A stretch of 64,000 nt of DNA from Fredinandcohnia aciditolerans (GCA_003640645.1 QGHH01000009.1:62001-126000), one strand, 5' to 3'; positions 32,189-44,734 are shown, counted from the first letter of the stretch. Numbers and translations are program-made. The notes: a model not told the origin generated them from the letters alone.

Positions 32189-32230
32189 AAAAAAAGTCAA
32201 AGCCAAGACAGGCCTGACTTCGACTTTTTT
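32189..32230 (-). terminator. Terminator-like hairpin between dnaK and dnaJ
   Basis: AAAGTCGAAGTCAGG / CTTGGCTTTGACTTT imperfect stem with TTTTTTT on the minus strand, inside the heat-shock operon; probably lowers dnaJ relative to dnaK. Confidence 0.7.
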
Positions 32231-32262
32231 TACATTTAATTCTATTTAATGATGTCTGGTTT

Positions 32263-32424
32263 CAGTGCCTAGAAACGCGAGAAACTTGAACTCCTCCTGC
32301 GGAGGCAAACTGCTCCTATTTGTCGGAGTCTCCTACACACAGGATGTGCTAGCGCAACTTTCCCACAGGACATGGCGTTTTAGGCTGCCAGTTTTCTCGT
32401 TTCTATACAAGGCACTAACGCCTT
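32263..32424. repeat. Dispersed repeat family 2, copy 2 between dnaK and dnaJ
   Basis: About 160 bp: AGTGCCTAGAAACGCGAGAAACTT at one end and TTTCTCGTTTCTATACAAGGCACT at the other are inverted arms; the middle has CTCCTGCGGAGGCAAA and TTTGTCGGAGTCTCC, shared with the glyQ-upstream copy (which is in reverse orientation). Confidence 0.8.
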
Positions 32425-32425
32425 T

Positions 32426-34896
<2,471 letters not shown>

Positions 34897-34990
34897 TACA
34901 CTCACCTCCCTTAAAGTGAAGTCCCTATTATCATAGTACCTAGTATATGTATTAGAGGGTTATTCCACCCTCTACTAAATATAGCCACGG

Positions 34991-36022
34991 CTATTCGTTT
35001 TGATACAGTTTTGTCAGCACCTTTGAAAAATCATGACTGATATGCTGCAACAATGTAATAACACGTGAATATTCCATTCTGGTAGGGCCTAAAATCGCGA
35101 TTGACCCAAGGTGTTCATTCCCAACGGAATAAGTTGCCGTTATTAGGCTGCAATCATTCATTGCGATATTGTTGTTTTCATGACCGATTTTAATATTGAT
35201 TCCCGCTTTATCTGTTCGTAACAGTCGAGAAAATTCATGTTCACTTTCAATCATTGTTAATAAAGATCGAATTTTTTCAATGTCATGAAATTCTGGTTGA
35301 CTTAACATCTTTGTTTTTCCACCAATAAACACTTTTTCTTCGGTAGATAGTGTAAGTGTTTTGTCTAAAACATTTATAACCGTATCGTAGTTACGAATAT
35401 TTGTTTTTAGCAGAGATGCAACCTCTTTATAAATTTTGTTTTTTAGATCAGTCAGTGGGACACCAACAAGACGCTCATTTAGAATATTTACCATCTTTTC
35501 AATATCACTTGGATCGATGGACTCCGGAAATGAAATAGTCCGATTTTCAACATGGCCATTATCTGTAATGATAATCGCAACAGCTGTTTCATTGTTAATT
35601 GGAACAATTTGCAGCTTTTTCACTTTATTTTCTTTAAAGGCGGGACCTAAAACAATCGAAGTATAGTTTGTTAGATCTGATAAAATCTGTGCAGATTTTT
35701 GAACAATTTTTTCAAGTTCATAAATTTTCTCTGCAAAAATAGACTTTATCTCATGCTTTTCCTTTAAAGTTAATCGGCTCGGAGATAATAAATGGTCTAC
35801 ATAGTATCGATAGCCTTGTTCAGATGGGACTCTACCAGATGAGCTATGAGTTTTCTCAATAAATCCTAGTTCTTCCAGATCTGCCATCTCATTGCGAATA
35901 GTTGCTGAGCTAAACACAATCCCATCCTTTTTCGACAATGTTCTTGACCCTACTGGCTGTGCAGATCTAATAAAGTCATCAATTATTACTTGAAGAATCA
36001 ATAGTTGACGATCTGTTAGCAA
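34991..36022 (-). CDS. hrcA: Heat-inducible transcription repressor HrcA
   Basis: 343 residues. N-terminal winged helix ([26 protein letters not shown]), then GAF-like and dimerisation domains. It binds CIRCE operators and needs GroEL for activity. TTG start with AGGTGA RBS. First gene of hrcA-grpE-dnaK-dnaJ-prmA-rsmE-mtaB, with a CIRCE element just upstream, so it represses its own operon. Confidence 0.97.
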   Translation of the reverse strand: MLTDRQLLILQVIIDDFIRSAQPVGSRTLSKKDGIVFSSATIRNEMADLEELGFIEKTHSSSGRVPSEQGYRYYVDHLLSPSRLTLKEKHEIKSIFAEKIYELEKIVQKSAQILSDLTNYTSIVLGPAFKENKVKKLQIVPINNETAVAIIITDNGHVENRTISFPESIDPSDIEKMVNILNERLVGVPLTDLKNKIYKEVASLLKTNIRNYDTVINVLDKTLTLSTEEKVFIGGKTKMLSQPEFHDIEKIRSLLTMIESEHEFSRLLRTDKAGINIKIGHENNNIAMNDCSLITATYSVGNEHLGSIAILGPTRMEYSRVITLLQHISHDFSKVLTKLYQNE

Positions 36023-36037
36023 GGAACATCACCTCTG

Positions 36038-36064
36038 TTAGCACTCCTAATCTGCGAGTGCTAA
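36038..36064. promoter_or_regulatory. CIRCE operator (HrcA binding site)
   Basis: Perfect consensus TTAGCACTC, nine-base spacer, GAGTGCTAA, 16 bp before the hrcA start codon. Confidence 0.98.
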
Positions 36065-36074
36065 TTCTATAATT

Positions 36075-36103
36075 AAATTACCAAATACGAGTGCCATTGT
36101 CAA
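36075..36103 (-). promoter_or_regulatory. Probable sigma-A promoter of hrcA operon
   Basis: TTGACA at 36098–36103 on the minus strand, then TAATTT at 17-bp spacing; a TATAGA closer to CIRCE has no matching -35. The exact -10 is uncertain. Confidence 0.5.
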
Positions 36104-36124
36104 CGATTTAAACTCCTTCTTTAT

Positions 36125-37261
36125 CTACAGCAAAAACGCTTGAAAAACTTCATTCCCAAGAAACTTTCCAGCATGAGTTAATCGAATATAATCATCTTTT
36201 TCTTCGAGCAGACCTTTTTCTTTTTGTTCTTTAATTTGGTCTGCAAAAACATCAAAAATACTGATTGAAAATTTTTCCGAAAAATGAGGAATCGAAACAC
36301 CTTTTGTTTTACGCAATCCTAAAAAAAGCTCTTCTTCCATTTTTTCTTGTTTTGTTACTTCATGCGTTTCGACATACGGAAAGCCATGACCATCTATGGT
36401 TTGCATATATTTTTTTATTGGTCCTGCATTTGAAATTCTTCTTCCTGCCACATAGCTATGAGCGCCTGCACCGATTCCATAGTACTCTTCATTATTCCAA
36501 TACGTTAGATTATGGCGACTTTCATAGCCATCTTTTGAGAAATTACTAATTTCATATTGACGAAAACCATGTTCCTCCATTTCCGCCATTAAAATTTCAT
36601 ACATTCTTGCTTCATTTTCCTGGCTTGGCAGATGCAAATTTCCTTTTCTCATCAAATTATAGAACACTGTTTTTGGTTCAATGATGAGGGAGTATGCTGA
36701 TACATGCTCTACATCGAGTGAAAAGGCTAAGTTAAGTGATTCTTGAAAACTTTCTATCGTTTGTTGGGGTAAAGCATACATCAAATCAATACTAATGTTT
36801 TTAAAACCAACACGTTTCGCTAATTCAATTGTGTGAAAAACATCTTCACGACGATGTGTTCTACCAATTGCTTTGAGTAGCTCATCATCGAAAGTTTGTA
36901 CCCCAAAACTTATTCGATTGACACCTGAATTAAGCAAAACTTTTAATTTATCCTCTGTAAGATCACCAGGATTGGCTTCAAAGGTGAATTCGATTGTATC
37001 GCTTTGGGGCTTTAAATATTGATTAATACTCGTTAGGAATGTCTCTAACTGGTTTGCGGAAAGAACGGTTGGCGTTCCCCCACCAACGAAGATGGATTTG
37101 AGAGTAGCAGGAGGATGAACCTCGACTGTATTTTTCATTTCTGTATCCATGTATAGAAGATATTCATCAACAGGTTGACCTTTTAGAAAAACTTTATTGA
37201 AATCACAATAGTGACAAATTTGTTCACAAAAGGGGATGTGAAGGTATGCTGCTTGTACCAA
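36125..37261 (-). CDS. hemW: HemW, radical SAM haem chaperone (HemN-like)
   Basis: 378 residues. Radical-SAM cluster C12, C16, C19 in PFCEQICHYCDF; FVGGGTPTVL and the HemN C-terminal domain follow. It lacks the extra N-terminal residues of true coproporphyrinogen dehydrogenase, so haem trafficking (HemW) is the better call. TTG start. Between lepA and hrcA as in B. subtilis. Confidence 0.94.
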   Translation of the reverse strand: MVQAAYLHIPFCEQICHYCDFNKVFLKGQPVDEYLLYMDTEMKNTVEVHPPATLKSIFVGGGTPTVLSANQLETFLTSINQYLKPQSDTIEFTFEANPGDLTEDKLKVLLNSGVNRISFGVQTFDDELLKAIGRTHRREDVFHTIELAKRVGFKNISIDLMYALPQQTIESFQESLNLAFSLDVEHVSAYSLIIEPKTVFYNLMRKGNLHLPSQENEARMYEILMAEMEEHGFRQYEISNFSKDGYESRHNLTYWNNEEYYGIGAGAHSYVAGRRISNAGPIKKYMQTIDGHGFPYVETHEVTKQEKMEEELFLGLRKTKGVSIPHFSEKFSISIFDVFADQIKEQKEKGLLEEKDDYIRLTHAGKFLGNEVFQAFLL

Positions 37262-37304
37262 AAAATCACTTCTTTCTTTAAGCGGATGTTGTAAATTAAT
37301 AGAA

Positions 37305-37331
37305 TAAAGAAAACCGCAGAAAAGTCTGCGG
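37305..37331 (-). terminator. Terminator between lepA and hemW
   Basis: CCGCAGA / TCTGCGG stem with AAAG loop and TTTTCTTT on the minus strand. Confidence 0.75.
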
Positions 37332-37346
37332 CATCTTACTTTATAT

Positions 37347-37466
37347 GTCTAGTACCAGGCGCCATCAGCTCTCTGGTCTAAGCCAATCGCTTCGGAAGGT
37401 AAAAGGCACCTTCTGTCAGCACTTGTCTTATGCTTGTCACCTTAGGCCTCGCGCCTTGCACTTTTC
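37347..37466. repeat. Dispersed palindromic repeat related to family 2 (between lepA and hemW)
   Basis: About 120 bp with CTAGTACCAGGCGCC at one end and GCGCCTTGCACTTTTC at the other as inverted arms; inner GGAAGGTAAAAGGCACCTTC palindrome. The terminal GCGCC-type arms resemble family 2, the centre does not. Confidence 0.6.
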
Positions 37467-39290
37467 TTATTTATCATCCATTTTCAATACTGCCATGAAT
37501 GCCTCTTGAGGTACTTCGACTGAGCCGACTTGCTTCATTCGTTTCTTACCTTCTTTTTGTTTTTCAAGAAGTTTACGTTTACGGGAGATGTCCCCACCGT
37601 AACATTTTGCCAATACATTTTTACGCATTGCCTTAATGGTTGATCGAGCAATAATCTTTTGACCAACTGCTGCTTGAATCGGTACTTCAAAATGCTGTCT
37701 TGGAATTAATTCCTTTAGCTTTTCTACGATCACTTTTCCTCGATCATAAGCTGAATCCTTGTGGACAATGAAGGAAAGTGCATCTACTTTTTCAGCATTT
37801 AATAAAATATCCATCTTCACAAGCTTTGAAGGCTTGTATCCTATTAATTCATAATCAAATGATGCATAACCTTTTGTGCTCGATTTTAATTGGTCAAAGA
37901 AATCATAAACAATTTCTGCAAGTGGAATTTCATATACGATACTTACACGTCTTTCATCAAGATACTGCATATCAATGAAGATACCACGTTTGCCTTGGCA
38001 TAACTCCATAACAGCACCAACATAATCATTTGGAACCATCATGGTTGCTTTTACGTAAGGCTCTTCAATTCTGTCAATTTTCTGTGGATCTGGCATTGCG
38101 GATGGATTATCAATTCGTACATCTGTACCATCCGTTAGAAACACATCGTAAATAACGCTTGGTGCAGTGGTAATTAAGTCGATTTTAAATTCTCTTTCAA
38201 TTCTTTCTTGAATGATTTCCATATGCAATAGACCTAAAAAGCCACATCGGAAGCCAAATCCTAGTGCCTGAGAAGTCTCTGGTTCGAATTGAAGGGCCGC
38301 ATCATTTAATTCAAGTTTTTCTAATGCTTCACGTAAATCATTATATTTCGCTGTATCGATTGGATATAAACCACAGTACACCATAGGATTTAAGCGTCTA
38401 TAACCTGGCAGAGGTTCAGTAGCACCGTTTTTCGCGTTGGTAATCGTATCACCCACACGGGTATCCCCTACATTTTTGATTGCAGCTGTTAAAAATCCAA
38501 CGTCACCAACAGTTAATTCTTCCTGAAGGGTTGCGCGAGGTGTAAATACGCCTGCTTCAATCACTTCAAACTCCTTACCTGTTGCCATCATTTTTATTTT
38601 ATCACCAGGTCTAACTTTACCTTCTATAACTCGAATGTAAGCAACTACACCACGGTAAGGATCATATAAAGAGTCAAAAATAAGAGCTTTTAGAGGTGCC
38701 TCAGGGTCCCCCTGCGGTGCAGGGACTTTTTCAACAACCTGCTCTAATATCTCTTCAATTCCAATCCCTGCTTTCGCAGAAGCTAAAACAGCTTCTGACG
38801 CATCGAGTCCGATAACATCTTCAATTTCTTGTCTAACACGCTCTGGGTCTGCACTCGGTAGGTCGATTTTATTAATTACGGGTAATATTTCTAAGTCATT
38901 GTCTAAAGCGAGGTACACATTTGCTAGTGTTTGTGCCTCAATCCCCTGTGCTGCATCGACAACGAGCACTGCCCCCTCACATGCTGCTAAACTCCGTGAA
39001 ACTTCATATGTAAAGTCAACATGTCCTGGGGTGTCAATAAGGTGAAAAATATATTCCTCACCATCTTTTGCCTTATATTTTAATTGTACCGCGTTTAATT
39101 TAATCGTTATGCCACGTTCTCTTTCTAGGTCCATGGAATCTAGCAATTGTTCTTTCATTTCACGATGGGTTAACGCATTGGTTTTTTCAAGTATGCGGTC
39201 AGCCAATGTAGATTTACCATGGTCTATATGAGCAATAATTGAAAAATTTCGAATTCTAGATTGTCTATTACGTCTCTCTTCTTGGTTCAT
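37467..39290 (-). CDS. lepA: Elongation factor 4 (LepA)
   Basis: 607 residues. Translational GTPase with G1 [10 protein letters not shown]3 DTPGHVDF and NKIDLP, EF-G-like domains II, III and V, and the LepA-specific C-terminal domain ([20 protein letters not shown]). Acts on the ribosome under stress or in initiation/biogenesis. Start MNQEERR follows AGGAGG; upstream residues in frame lie in the RBS. Confidence 0.98.
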   Translation of the reverse strand: MNQEERRNRQSRIRNFSIIAHIDHGKSTLADRILEKTNALTHREMKEQLLDSMDLERERGITIKLNAVQLKYKAKDGEEYIFHLIDTPGHVDFTYEVSRSLAACEGAVLVVDAAQGIEAQTLANVYLALDNDLEILPVINKIDLPSADPERVRQEIEDVIGLDASEAVLASAKAGIGIEEILEQVVEKVPAPQGDPEAPLKALIFDSLYDPYRGVVAYIRVIEGKVRPGDKIKMMATGKEFEVIEAGVFTPRATLQEELTVGDVGFLTAAIKNVGDTRVGDTITNAKNGATEPLPGYRRLNPMVYCGLYPIDTAKYNDLREALEKLELNDAALQFEPETSQALGFGFRCGFLGLLHMEIIQERIEREFKIDLITTAPSVIYDVFLTDGTDVRIDNPSAMPDPQKIDRIEEPYVKATMMVPNDYVGAVMELCQGKRGIFIDMQYLDERRVSIVYEIPLAEIVYDFFDQLKSSTKGYASFDYELIGYKPSKLVKMDILLNAEKVDALSFIVHKDSAYDRGKVIVEKLKELIPRQHFEVPIQAAVGQKIIARSTIKAMRKNVLAKCYGGDISRKRKLLEKQKEGKKRMKQVGSVEVPQEAFMAVLKMDDK

Positions 39291-39376
39291 TAAAAATCCT
39301 CCTGTATGGAACAACTACACTAGATTAGATTATACAGAACTATTTTGTCACATTCAATTACGAAAAAAAACGACCA

Positions 39377-39419
39377 TAAAACAAAGAGAGCTTGCTTATT
39401 ATTCATAGCATGCTCTCTT
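39377..39419 (-). terminator. Terminator after yqxA
   Basis: AAGAGAGC / GCTCTCTT stem (extended by GCT/AGC) with TTGTTTTA on the minus strand, between yqxA and lepA. Confidence 0.78.
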
Positions 39420-39773
39420 CTAAATTTTATCAAGTAAATTTCCTATTCCATTTCCAACAGCAATCATGATTTTTTCAAAAATAGCACTGATTCCATTTCC
39501 TAGTTTTTCACCAATACTTGAAAAAAAGTTAAATGATTCTACATTTTCAAGTTGTTTCTGTTTTTCTTCTAGGTCATGACTTGTGACCTTTCTTCCTAAG
39601 ACAGATGCTTCAACTTCACCGTTATTGTCGGTGATATGAAAGGCGCCTTGAAGGGAGGGGTCATTATAGCCCCTCATTTTCTTCATCCCTTCATTCGCCT
39701 GCTGCATGCCGATCAACACACCCAGAAGAAGCACGGTTACTATTAAAAAACATTTCATCATGAATTTAACCAT
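39420..39773 (-). CDS. yqxA: YqxA, DUF3679 family protein
   Basis: 117 residues. N-terminal transmembrane segment or signal anchor (about 5–25), then a soluble domain with VLGRKVTSHDLEEKQKQLE and a hydrophobic C-terminus rich in Gly/Ile. It matches YqxA by position (after spoIIP, before lepA) and by DUF3679-like features; function unknown. ATG chosen for AAGGGTG spacing. Separated from spoIIP by the 53-bp repeat array. Confidence 0.85.
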   Translation of the reverse strand: MVKFMMKCFLIVTVLLLGVLIGMQQANEGMKKMRGYNDPSLQGAFHITDNNGEVEASVLGRKVTSHDLEEKQKQLENVESFNFFSSIGEKLGNGISAIFEKIMIAVGNGIGNLLDKI

Positions 39774-39842
39774 TGGAATTACACCCTTTTTTAACACAAT
39801 GTTTTTTTACATGGATATTGTTTTCAGCGGTTTTTACAAGCA

Positions 39843-40700
39843 ATGATGTGTTACTTAGGTGCCTTTTTTCACTTTAGCAAGTGCCTCAAAATGGCTCATG
39901 CGGTACACGCTTTTGCTTTTTTCACCCAAGCATGTAACTCTAAACGGTTCTTGCGGTACACGCTTTTGCTTTTTTCACCTAAGCATGTACCTCTAAACGG
40001 TGCTTACGGTACACGCTTTTGCTTTTTTCACCTAAGCATGTACCTCTAAACGGTGCTTGCGGTACATGCTTTTGCTTTTTTCACCCAAGCATGTACCTCT
40101 AAACGGTGCTTACGGTACATGCTTTTGCTTTTTTCACCCAAGCATGTACCTCTAAACGGTTCTTGCGGTACACGCTTTTGCTTTTTTCACCCAAGCATGT
40201 ACCTCTAAACGGTGCTTACGGTACACACTTTTGCTTTTTTTCACCTAAGCATGTACCTCTAAACGGTGCTTGCGGTACACGCTTTTGCTTTTTTTTACCT
40301 GAGCATGTACCGCTATACGGTTCTCGCGGTACACGCTTTTGTTTTTTTACCTGAGCATGTACCTCTAAACGGTGCTTACGGTACACGCTTTTGCTTTTTT
40401 CACTTAAGCATGTACCTCTAAACGGTTCTTGCGGTACACGCTTTTGCTTTTTTTTACCTGAGCATGTACCGCTATACGGTTCTCGCGGTACACGCTTTTG
40501 CTTTTTTCACCCAAGCATGTACCTCTAAACGGTGCTTACGGTACACGCTTTTGCTTTTTTCACCTAAGCATGTACCTTTAAACGGTTCTTGCGGTACACG
40601 CTTTTGTTTTTTTACCTGAGCATGTACCTTAAAACGGTGCTTAACAATACAAACCTTTGCTTTTCACCGCCAAAACATGTCTTGAAAGCTATTTTTAGGT
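39843..40700. repeat. 53-bp tandem repeat array with inverted arms (spoIIP–yqxA gap)
   Basis: Fourteen well-conserved head-to-tail units start at about 39900, 39953, 40006, 40059, 40112, 40165, 40218, 40272, 40326, 40378, 40431, 40485, 40538 and 40591 (period 52–54), with decayed partial units at both ends. Each unit has arms GGTACACGC (or GGTACATGC) and GCATGTACC about 19 nt apart with a T-rich middle, then a linker containing CTCTAAACGGT. Arms form 9-bp hairpins. Read on the minus strand the arm variation becomes G·U wobble. The array fills nearly all of the 957-bp gene-free gap 39774–40730. Short plus-strand reading frames in it lack RBSs and change frame each unit. Confidence 0.95.
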
Positions 40701-40730
40701 AAATAAGGTCCGAATATAGCATCCATAACG

Positions 40731-41927
40731 TTATTCTTTATTCGTTTCATTTGCATTCACTTTTTCGGCTTGCCAGTAGTATTCTGCTAAGACATCAGCT
40801 ACGGCAGCTGCAGTTCGGCGGAGTTCTTCGAAATTATTATCGACACCACCAAATTCAATTAACATGGCATTGCCTGATTTATCTTGGTTATATACTCCAT
40901 TATTGCCAACTCCGCCTTGTTTAAAAATACCTCGATTTAAACCTGGATATTTTTTTTCAAATATATCGTGGAGCGCATTGGCAAGCTCAAGATTTTTCGC
41001 AATGTTTGGATTCTCTGATCCAACTATAAATGCTATTTTCGCATAGGACTTTCCGTTAATCTCCACGGTAGTTTTTTCTTTTCGATGAGCATCACGGTGA
41101 ATATCAATGAAATAATTTAAGTCCTTATTACTTGCCATAGCGCTAGCCATAATCTCACCAGAGCCCTTGTATGACTGATAATAATCATAGCCTTTAGACT
41201 TTAAATACTTGTCCATATTTGTCTTATCAATATCTGTACCAATTCCTCTTGCCTCTAATTCTTGCTTAAGCATTTCCCCTACTTTGGTTACATTCACTTC
41301 AGGATGTCTTGCATTATTCGCATTGGTTGTATCTACACCTTTTAAATGTGGAAAATAGGCTTCTGCTGAGTGAGTATGATAAATATAGGCCACTTTTTTC
41401 TCACCGGTTGTCATCGTCGGTGGTGGCACAGGTTGAGTAGGCTTTTCTGCCTGTTCAACATTTTGTGTAGCCACTTTTCTTTCATCTAATAAAACATCTA
41501 ATGGTGGTGGAGACTCTATCGGCATATTCGTGTAATTGGTTCCTTCACCTGCTACTATTATCTTCCCATCAAAAATCGAGAACCCAGGGAGCTCCCTACC
41601 TAAGAAGCTCCGTGGGTCATCTAATGTAAGGTTTGTCGCTGCTTTAAAAACAGCTCCTAAATAGTCTGGTTTCGTAGTCGATTCAGGTAAGCCTTGAACA
41701 AAATAATGGTTTTCATACCCTAATAAATGAACAAGTGCTTCTCCTGAGAGATTTGTTGCGACATTACTTATAGACGAAGAACTAATTCTAAACTCTGGTT
41801 TAAGAGAGACAATTGCTCCCGTAATCGTAAACAATAAGATAAAGCTAAATATGAGGAATAGAATCCCTTTTACAACGCTGGTTCCTTGAATTGAGATCAT
41901 CATTCCTTGAGACCGAAAACCCTTCAT
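40731..41927 (-). CDS. spoIIP: Stage II sporulation protein P (peptidoglycan amidase/endopeptidase)
   Basis: 398 residues. N-terminal transmembrane segment (about 20–42), variable linker with Pro/Thr-rich stretch near 150, then the SpoIIP catalytic domain with HTHSAEAYFPH, DIHRDAH and the conserved MLIEFGG. Together with SpoIID and SpoIIM it cuts septal peptidoglycan during engulfment. Starts with GGAGG seven bases before ATG. Follows gpr, as in B. subtilis. Confidence 0.96.
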   Translation of the reverse strand: MKGFRSQGMMISIQGTSVVKGILFLIFSFILLFTITGAIVSLKPEFRISSSSISNVATNLSGEALVHLLGYENHYFVQGLPESTTKPDYLGAVFKAATNLTLDDPRSFLGRELPGFSIFDGKIIVAGEGTNYTNMPIESPPPLDVLLDERKVATQNVEQAEKPTQPVPPPTMTTGEKKVAYIYHTHSAEAYFPHLKGVDTTNANNARHPEVNVTKVGEMLKQELEARGIGTDIDKTNMDKYLKSKGYDYYQSYKGSGEIMASAMASNKDLNYFIDIHRDAHRKEKTTVEINGKSYAKIAFIVGSENPNIAKNLELANALHDIFEKKYPGLNRGIFKQGGVGNNGVYNQDKSGNAMLIEFGGVDNNFEELRRTAAAVADVLAEYYWQAEKVNANETNKE

Positions 41928-42015
41928 ATTCTACCTCCTCAATGGTTTGTCTATCATATTGATATGAGCAAACAAGAGTTAGTAGAACCGAAATGATAGA
42001 ATCTATTCAATTTTA

Positions 42016-43143
42016 TTAATGAGTATACGCACCTGAATTATCTTGGCCAATCTCACCATGCAATGCAGTATTTAGGCCACCCGCTATCACATTTGCCATG
42101 TCCTCGATGAAGACATCTACCTCTTTTGGTGTAACCATTAAGTTGTGGCCTAGAGGTGACAACACTTCGTGAATTAATTTTCTTTTCTCATCTTCTGGTA
42201 GAGTTCCGACAATTCCTAAGAATGTATTCCTTTCTTGCTCACCAGGCAAGTCATCGTCTGTTAATACTTTTTTCTCCCCAAAAGTCATGCCCGCAGGTAT
42301 TAGAGAACGTGAAGGCTTATCCCCTTCCTTAAGCTCTCTACCAAAATGCTTTAATATAAAATCAAACGCATCACTTGTAATAGAAACAGCATCAACGACT
42401 GTTGGAATTCCAATTGCGATTACCGGAATACCCAATGAATCCTTACTTAGTTCTTTGCGTTTGTTTCCAACCCCAGAACCCGGATGAATACCAGTATCCG
42501 ATATTTGAATCGTTGAATTCACCCGCTCGACCGAACGTGCAGCCAATGCGTCGATGGCAATAATAAAATCAGGCTTAGATTTTTCAATGACTCCATAGAT
42601 GATGTCACTTGTTTCGATTCCTGTTAATCCCATCACCCCCGGTGCAATTGCACTTACAGAGCGAAAACCATCCTGCACATTTTCAGGCTGTAATTCAAAG
42701 AGATGCCTTGTAATGACAAGGTTTTCTACTGCCAACGGCCCTAGCGCATCTGGTGTTACGTTCCAATTTCCTAAACCAACAACTAGGCAGCTAGCATCTT
42801 TCCCGATATTTAGTTTTGATAAAAAGTGATTAAATTCCTTAGCAAATACTTCTTGCACCTTTTGTTGGAGTTCTGAATCCTTTTGACGTATCCCTTGAAC
42901 CTCTAGTGTTAAATAATTTCCTTTTTTCTTTCCAACTGCATTTGCACCTTCCTCGGTAATTTCGACTGTAGAGATGGTAATTCCATCCTCTTGTCTCTCC
43001 TTTATGATGACACCTTCAATTTCTGATATAGGCTGTTGATCTTCTTTTAGTGTTTTATTTCGTTCTTCGACTGCCATTGCGCTTGCTTCTAGCGCTAAGT
43101 CAGTACGAACAGAGTATTTTGTTAAGTCTAGTTGTTCTCCCAT
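42016..43143 (-). CDS. gpr: Germination protease GPR
   Basis: 375 residues, A25 aspartic-type protease family that degrades small acid-soluble spore proteins at germination. Made as an inactive zymogen; the N-terminal propeptide region includes [13 protein letters not shown], the autoprocessing neighbourhood. Conserved [16 protein letters not shown] and DALAARS segments. Start MGEQLDL follows GGAGG. In B. subtilis it is transcribed in the forespore and lies upstream of spoIIP. Confidence 0.96.
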   Translation of the reverse strand: MGEQLDLTKYSVRTDLALEASAMAVEERNKTLKEDQQPISEIEGVIIKERQEDGITISTVEITEEGANAVGKKKGNYLTLEVQGIRQKDSELQQKVQEVFAKEFNHFLSKLNIGKDASCLVVGLGNWNVTPDALGPLAVENLVITRHLFELQPENVQDGFRSVSAIAPGVMGLTGIETSDIIYGVIEKSKPDFIIAIDALAARSVERVNSTIQISDTGIHPGSGVGNKRKELSKDSLGIPVIAIGIPTVVDAVSITSDAFDFILKHFGRELKEGDKPSRSLIPAGMTFGEKKVLTDDDLPGEQERNTFLGIVGTLPEDEKRKLIHEVLSPLGHNLMVTPKEVDVFIEDMANVIAGGLNTALHGEIGQDNSGAYTH

Positions 43144-43318
43144 TCCAATGACCTCCAATTTTTACATAGTATCTATAGCTTTACCTGTTAAAATGTGGTT
43201 CATGCAATTTTTATCAAGTAGGAATTAGATTGGTATTGCATTCTCACAGCCAATTTGATAGAATAACTTTTGTTGTAACATCAGAGTATCAATGAATGTA
43301 TAAGAGATCATTAAGCGA

Positions 43319-43390
43319 AGGAAAACTTTAATAGAAAAGGTTTTCGTTATTTTTCGTAGATGATTGATCGTGTTAGATCATCTTGATATT
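43319..43390 (+). promoter_or_regulatory. Structured leader of rpsT
   Basis: Two stem-loops precede the RBS: GAAAACTTT / AAGGTTTTC at 43321–43346 followed by TTATTTTTC, and GATGAT / ATCATC at 43359–43382. The first looks terminator-like. A role in S20 control is possible but unproven. Confidence 0.4.
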
Positions 43391-43406
43391 CGCAGGAGGT
43401 GAAAGT

Positions 43407-43673
43407 ATGCCAAATATTAAATCAGCTATCAAACGTGTAAAAACAAGTGATGAAAGCCGTGCTCATAATGCAACAGTTAAGTCTGCAATGCGTACTGCTG
43501 TAAAAAACTTTGAAGCTTCAGTTGCTAACAATGACGTTGAAAACGCAAAAGCAGCTTTTCTTACTGCTTCAAGCAAGCTTGACAAAGCGGCTCGTAAAGG
43601 TCTTATCCATAAAAATGTTGCTGACCGTCAAAAATCTCGTTTAGCGAAAAAACTTAACGAGGTTAACGCATAA
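43407..43673 (+). CDS. rpsT: 30S ribosomal protein S20
   Basis: 88 residues, basic three-helix protein starting [21 protein letters not shown] chosen with AGGAGGTG seven bases upstream. Encoded opposite to gpr and convergent to holA, the same placement as B. subtilis yqeO/rpsT. Binds 16S rRNA early in assembly. Confidence 0.98.
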   Translation: MPNIKSAIKRVKTSDESRAHNATVKSAMRTAVKNFEASVANNDVENAKAAFLTASSKLDKAARKGLIHKNVADRQKSRLAKKLNEVNA

Positions 43674-43677
43674 TAAA

Positions 43678-43707
43678 TAAACGACTCGATTTGAGTCGTT
43701 TTTTTTT
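43678..43707 (+). terminator. Terminator after rpsT
   Basis: ACGACTC / GAGTCGT stem with ten T; convergent holA ends 10 bp further on. Confidence 0.93.
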
Positions 43708-43717
43708 GCGTTCTATT

Positions 43718-44734
43718 TTACTTACCCAACTTCATAATAAATATTTCCAAAATTAATTTTTTATCCATTTTTCCGTTTTTCATTTCATAGTCAGCTTCAG
43801 CAAGCTGGCTCAAAATCCCCAGCAATTCTTCATGTGTAAATAAACTTGCTTGTCCACCCGCAAGTTTGACCCGGAACGGATGAACTTTAAGGTTTCCAGC
43901 AATCTGCTGTTGTCCATAACCCTGTCTAGAAAGCTCCTTCACCTGAAAAATCAACCTAAACTGTGTAGCAAGCAAAGATAATATTTTGATGGGCTCTTCA
44001 TTATTTTGCAAAAGGTCATAAAAAATCCTTAGTGCCTCATCAAGTTTCCTATTTACTACCTTGTCAATTAATGAAAAAATATTTTGCTCCAAAGACCTAG
44101 GTACGAGCAATTTAACGGTTTCCTCTGTTATCTCTCCGTTTTCCCCAAGATATAAACACATTTTATCAATTTCTTGGGTTATGTTCATAAGATTCGTCCC
44201 TGCCACATGTAACAGCTCTTGAATCGCAGATGGTGAAATGGTCACGCGATGCTGGTTTGTTCTTTCAGTTATCCATCTATGTAAATCCTTTTCAGATAAT
44301 GTATTAACAGTCAACACTTCAGCATTTTTCTTTAACTGCTTAACAATTTTCTTCCGCTCATCTAACTTTTCATACGGAGCCGTAATCACAAGAATCGTAA
44401 AAGGAGCAGGCTCTTTTAAATATTGTTCGAGTACTGATACATTATGTTCAACCTTTTCCTTGCTCTTTTCAGCTGTTAAAAAGTGTGGATTTTGTAAAAT
44501 AACCAGACGTCTTTCTCCCATAAAAGGAAGGGTCTCAGCATCTGCCAAGGCAATTTCAACAGGAGTTTCCTCTAAATCAAAAATAGATAAGTTAAAATCT
44601 TTTTCTTCCTCTTCAACGCTATATTTGATCAGCAACTCCTTTGTTTCCTGTATTAAAAAGGTTTCTGAACCATGTAATAAATAAACAGGCGCAAATTGCC
44701 TCTTCTTAATTTTTTTCCAAAGCTCTAAATTCAT
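43718..44734 (-). CDS. holA: DNA polymerase III delta subunit
   Basis: 338 residues, clamp-loader delta subunit (YqeN). N-terminal PVYLLHGSETFLIQE replaces a functional P-loop, then helical lid and collar domains. Opens the beta clamp with delta' and DnaX. Sits between comEC/yqzM and rpsT as in B. subtilis. Confidence 0.94.
   Translation of the reverse strand: MNLELWKKIKKRQFAPVYLLHGSETFLIQETKELLIKYSVEEEEKDFNLSIFDLEETPVEIALADAETLPFMGERRLVILQNPHFLTAEKSKEKVEHNVSVLEQYLKEPAPFTILVITAPYEKLDERKKIVKQLKKNAEVLTVNTLSEKDLHRWITERTNQHRVTISPSAIQELLHVAGTNLMNITQEIDKMCLYLGENGEITEETVKLLVPRSLEQNIFSLIDKVVNRKLDEALRIFYDLLQNNEEPIKILSLLATQFRLIFQVKELSRQGYGQQQIAGNLKVHPFRVKLAGGQASLFTHEELLGILSQLAEADYEMKNGKMDKKLILEIFIMKLGK

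Noticed and set aside
39843-40354. Plus-strand reading frames with repeating HVPLNG-type peptides
   Set aside because: They arise from the 53-bp tandem array, change frame every unit (53 is not a multiple of 3), have no RBS, and oppose the surrounding genes.
39900-40643. CRISPR-like array
   Set aside because: The whole 53-bp unit is conserved, including the part that would be a spacer, and no cas genes are nearby.
44238-44684. 148-codon plus-strand ORF opposite holA
   Set aside because: Antisense shadow without RBS; holA is clearly coding on the minus strand.
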